Shown: piece after piece, positions 62,169 to 64,000 of the stretch
Layout: each line of letters starts with the position of its first letter
Position numbering within the stretch: the stretch's first letter is position 1
Source of the DNA: Breoghania corrubedonensis
GTDB lineage: Bacteria; Pseudomonadota; Alphaproteobacteria; Rhizobiales; Stappiaceae
Assembly: GCF_003053845.1 (NCBI RefSeq)
Contig: NZ_QAYG01000009.1
Span: 157,881-221,880, forward strand
DNA: 64,000 nt
Direction of reading: 5' to 3'
Translations under genes and position numbers: made by a program
Notes under the pieces: generated by a model
Database searches by the model: none
What the model was told of the DNA's origin: nothing
Seen by the model: the letters and a program-made list of their open reading frames with translations, nothing else

Positions 62169-63830
62169 GTGATACCGAACCACGACGGACGCATCATGAC
62201 CGGCGGCGAAGCGATCGTCTCCGCACTTCTCGCCAACGGCATCGAGACGGTCTACGGCCTGCCCGGCGCGCAGATGTATCCCTTCTTCGACGCGCTCTAC
62301 CAGCACGCCGACCGCATCCGCACCGTCGGCGCCCGTCATGAGCAGGCATGCGCCTACATGGCGTTCGGCCACGCCCGCACAACCGGAAAGCCCGGCGTTT
62401 TCTCGGTCGTGCCGGGGCCTGGCGTGCTCAACACCATGGCGGCGCTGTGTACGGCGGCGGGATGCAGTGCGCCGGTGCTGCTGGTCACGGGCCAGGTGCC
62501 CACGCCCTTCATCGGCCGGGGCCGAGGTCACCTGCACGAATTGCCCGACCAGCTCGGCACCCTGCGCTCCATCGTCAAGTGGGCCGCGCGTATCGAGCGG
62601 CCAGCCGATGCCCCGCGCATTCTGAACGAGGCCTTCCGGCAGATGATGTCCGGCCGGCCGGGCCCGGTCGCGGTGGAAATGGCATGGGACACCATGGCGT
62701 CTTCCGAGCGCGTCCATCCGCTGGATGCGGCAGAGCCCGATGCCCCGGTGCCGCCGCTTGCCGAGGCGATCACGGAGGCTGCGGAGCGGATCAAGTGGGC
62801 CAAGCGGCCGCTGATCATGGTGGGCAGCGGCGCCCAGCATGCGGCAGCCGCCGTGCGCGCGCTTGCGGAAGCGACCGGTGCGCCGGTGACCGCCTTCCGC
62901 GGCGGGCGCGGCATCATGCCGGAAACCCACGCGCTCGGCCTTTCCTCCTACGCCGCCTATCGCTACTGGCCAGAGGTGGACGTGGTCATCGGCATCGGCT
63001 CACGGCTTGAAATGCCCTACATGCGCTGGACCGGCATGCGCACCATGATCGACGCGCCCGAGGCCCCGCCCCATCTCATCCGCATCGACATCGACCCGGC
63101 GGAGATGAACCGGCTGAAGCCGCACACGGCGATCGTCGCCGATGCGGAGGAGGCGACGGAGGCGCTGCTCGCCGCCCTCGACCATGCCGGCCACAAGGCA
63201 CATCCCGCGCCCGAGGCCGTGGCGTCCGCCAAGCTCAGCGCGGCGACCGAAACCGCGTCCGTGAAGCCGCATGTCGACTATCTGCACGTCATCCGCGAGG
63301 AGCTGCCCTACGAGGGCATCTTCGTGGAGGAACTGTGCCAGGCGGGCTTCACCTCGCAGTTCGCCTTCCCCGTCGTGCGCCCGCGCAGCTACCTGTCGGC
63401 CGGCTACCAGGGCACGCTCGGCTTCGGCTTCATGTCGGCGCTGGGTGCCAAGGCCGCCAATCCGGACCGGCCGGTCGTCTCCATCACCGGCGACGGCGGT
63501 TTCCTGTTCGGCGTGCAGGAGCTGGCGACAGCGAAGCAATACGGGATCGGCGTCGTCACGATTGTCTTCAACAACAACGCCTACGGCAATGTCATGCGCG
63601 ACCAGCAGACGGGCTTTGGCGGCCGCACGATCGGCTCCAGGCTGGAGAACCCGGACTTCATGGATCTCGCGCGGTCCTTCCACATTTCCGGACACCGGGT
63701 GACGACGCCGGAAGAGCTGCGCCCGGTCCTGCGCAAGGCCATCGCGGCCGACGCGCCGGCCCTGATCGAGGTGAAGGTGGACGCCGGCAGCGAAGTGCCG
63801 CCCTGGCCGTTCATTCATCCGACCGGGTGA
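62169..63830 (+). CDS. Thiamine-diphosphate-dependent acetolactate-synthase-like enzyme
   Basis: The 553-residue protein has the three TPP-enzyme domains: Pyr domain (about 8-170; GLPGAQMYPFFDALY, catalytic Glu in GARHEQACAYMAFG), central domain (about 195-325) and PP domain (about 370-540; TGDGGFLFGVQELATAKQYG with Asp and Asn metal ligands in VFNNNAYGNVMRDQ). It belongs to the IlvB-like group, but no small subunit is near, so a catabolic decarboxylase or ligase is more likely than valine synthesis. Translation starts at GTG 62169, with GAGGAGAG upstream. It follows the HpaF-HpaD-NTF2 set, which suggests a joint pathway. Confidence 0.88.
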   Translation: MIPNHDGRIMTGGEAIVSALLANGIETVYGLPGAQMYPFFDALYQHADRIRTVGARHEQACAYMAFGHARTTGKPGVFSVVPGPGVLNTMAALCTAAGCSAPVLLVTGQVPTPFIGRGRGHLHELPDQLGTLRSIVKWAARIERPADAPRILNEAFRQMMSGRPGPVAVEMAWDTMASSERVHPLDAAEPDAPVPPLAEAITEAAERIKWAKRPLIMVGSGAQHAAAAVRALAEATGAPVTAFRGGRGIMPETHALGLSSYAAYRYWPEVDVVIGIGSRLEMPYMRWTGMRTMIDAPEAPPHLIRIDIDPAEMNRLKPHTAIVADAEEATEALLAALDHAGHKAHPAPEAVASAKLSAATETASVKPHVDYLHVIREELPYEGIFVEELCQAGFTSQFAFPVVRPRSYLSAGYQGTLGFGFMSALGAKAANPDRPVVSITGDGGFLFGVQELATAKQYGIGVVTIVFNNNAYGNVMRDQQTGFGGRTIGSRLENPDFMDLARSFHISGHRVTTPEELRPVLRKAIAADAPALIEVKVDAGSEVPPWPFIHPTG

Positions 63831-63844
63831 GGCGGCCGGAGGCG

Positions 63845-64000
63845 TTTTTTTTTGGGGGGGGGGCCACAGGCGCAAGAACCAAACACCCAGGCCCCCTCGC
63901 CCCGAAAGTCAGTGACCTCCACCCGAGGTGGAGGTTTGAAACGCTGCGCTTGAACCACTGGAAGTGGTTTTGTTAGCGCCTAGTAGCTACGATTGAACAG
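63845..64000. other. Window end: homopolymer tract and two hairpins
   Basis: Nine T followed by ten G at 63845-63863 form an unusual tract just after the TPP enzyme gene. Further on, ACCTCCAC-CCGAG-GTGGAGGT (63915-63935) and AACCACT-GGA-AGTGGTT (63953-63969, followed by TTTGTT) are perfect small hairpins. The second resembles a terminator. The pair might instead be the end of an IS200/IS605-type element beyond the window; no transposase is visible. Confidence 0.45.

Overview
The window looks like the chromosome of a GC-rich alphaproteobacterium, most likely of the order Hyphomicrobiales (Rhizobiales). The clues are two BA14K-type proteins, two DUF2336 proteins, a globin-coupled chemoreceptor, an OxyR/KatG pair, the N-acetylglutaminylglutamine amide (NAGGN) osmolyte genes and families of short GC-rich intergenic palindromes typical of rhizobial genomes. 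I see no rRNA, tRNA, CRISPR array, prophage or complete insertion sequence. Genus cannot be fixed from sequence reading alone.

Layout. 0-5 kb: a cut-off ORF, a small cytochrome c, a PQQ-type sugar dehydrogenase, two tandem BA14K proteins and a DAO-family flavoenzyme. 5-11 kb: a fused 5-oxoprolinase/hydantoinase and a PLP decarboxylase of ornithine-decarboxylase type, separated by repeat-filled gaps. 11-17 kb: extensin-like protein, LysE exporter, zinc alcohol dehydrogenase, a three-gene DUF1007/membrane protein/HupE operon (metal-related by family) and ArsC. 17-18.8 kb: a two-gene cassette, a 56-residue cysteine-rich peptide followed by a radical SAM/SPASM enzyme with a PqqD-like front end, preceded by an AT-rich promoter with a good Fnr/FixK-like box. 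This is the best candidate for an undescribed system (a RiPP). 18.9-24.6 kb: MarR regulator and the NAGGN operon. 25-35 kb: DUF2336 protein, a 27-residue membrane peptide, AzoR, then the methionine operon ArsR-methyltransferase/metF/metH behind a perfect 18-bp palindrome, a B3/4 protein and a second DUF2336 protein.

35-49 kb: TrmO, KatG with divergent OxyR, DUF4399 and MOSC proteins, a B12-binding radical SAM enzyme, DUF2293, a 1253-residue RTX-type secreted protein and a YhiN-like flavoprotein. 49-51 kb: an AT-rich island with a lone AAA ATPase followed by dense repeats. 51-59 kb: EttA, a small lipoprotein, a globin-coupled chemoreceptor, a lytic transglycosylase and a GGDEF-EAL protein. 59-64 kb: a Crp/Fnr regulator and a catabolic gene set HpaF - HpaD - NTF2-like protein - TPP-dependent acetolactate-synthase-like enzyme.

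How the parts fit: the NAGGN operon makes a dipeptide osmolyte; the ArsR-methyltransferase is probably the SAM/SAH-responsive controller of metF-metH; OxyR controls KatG; the HpaF/HpaD set points to meta-cleavage of homoprotocatechuate or a related catechol, but the rest of that pathway is not in the window. Start codons were chosen by ribosome-binding site and signal-peptide fit, and many differ from the longest open frame.
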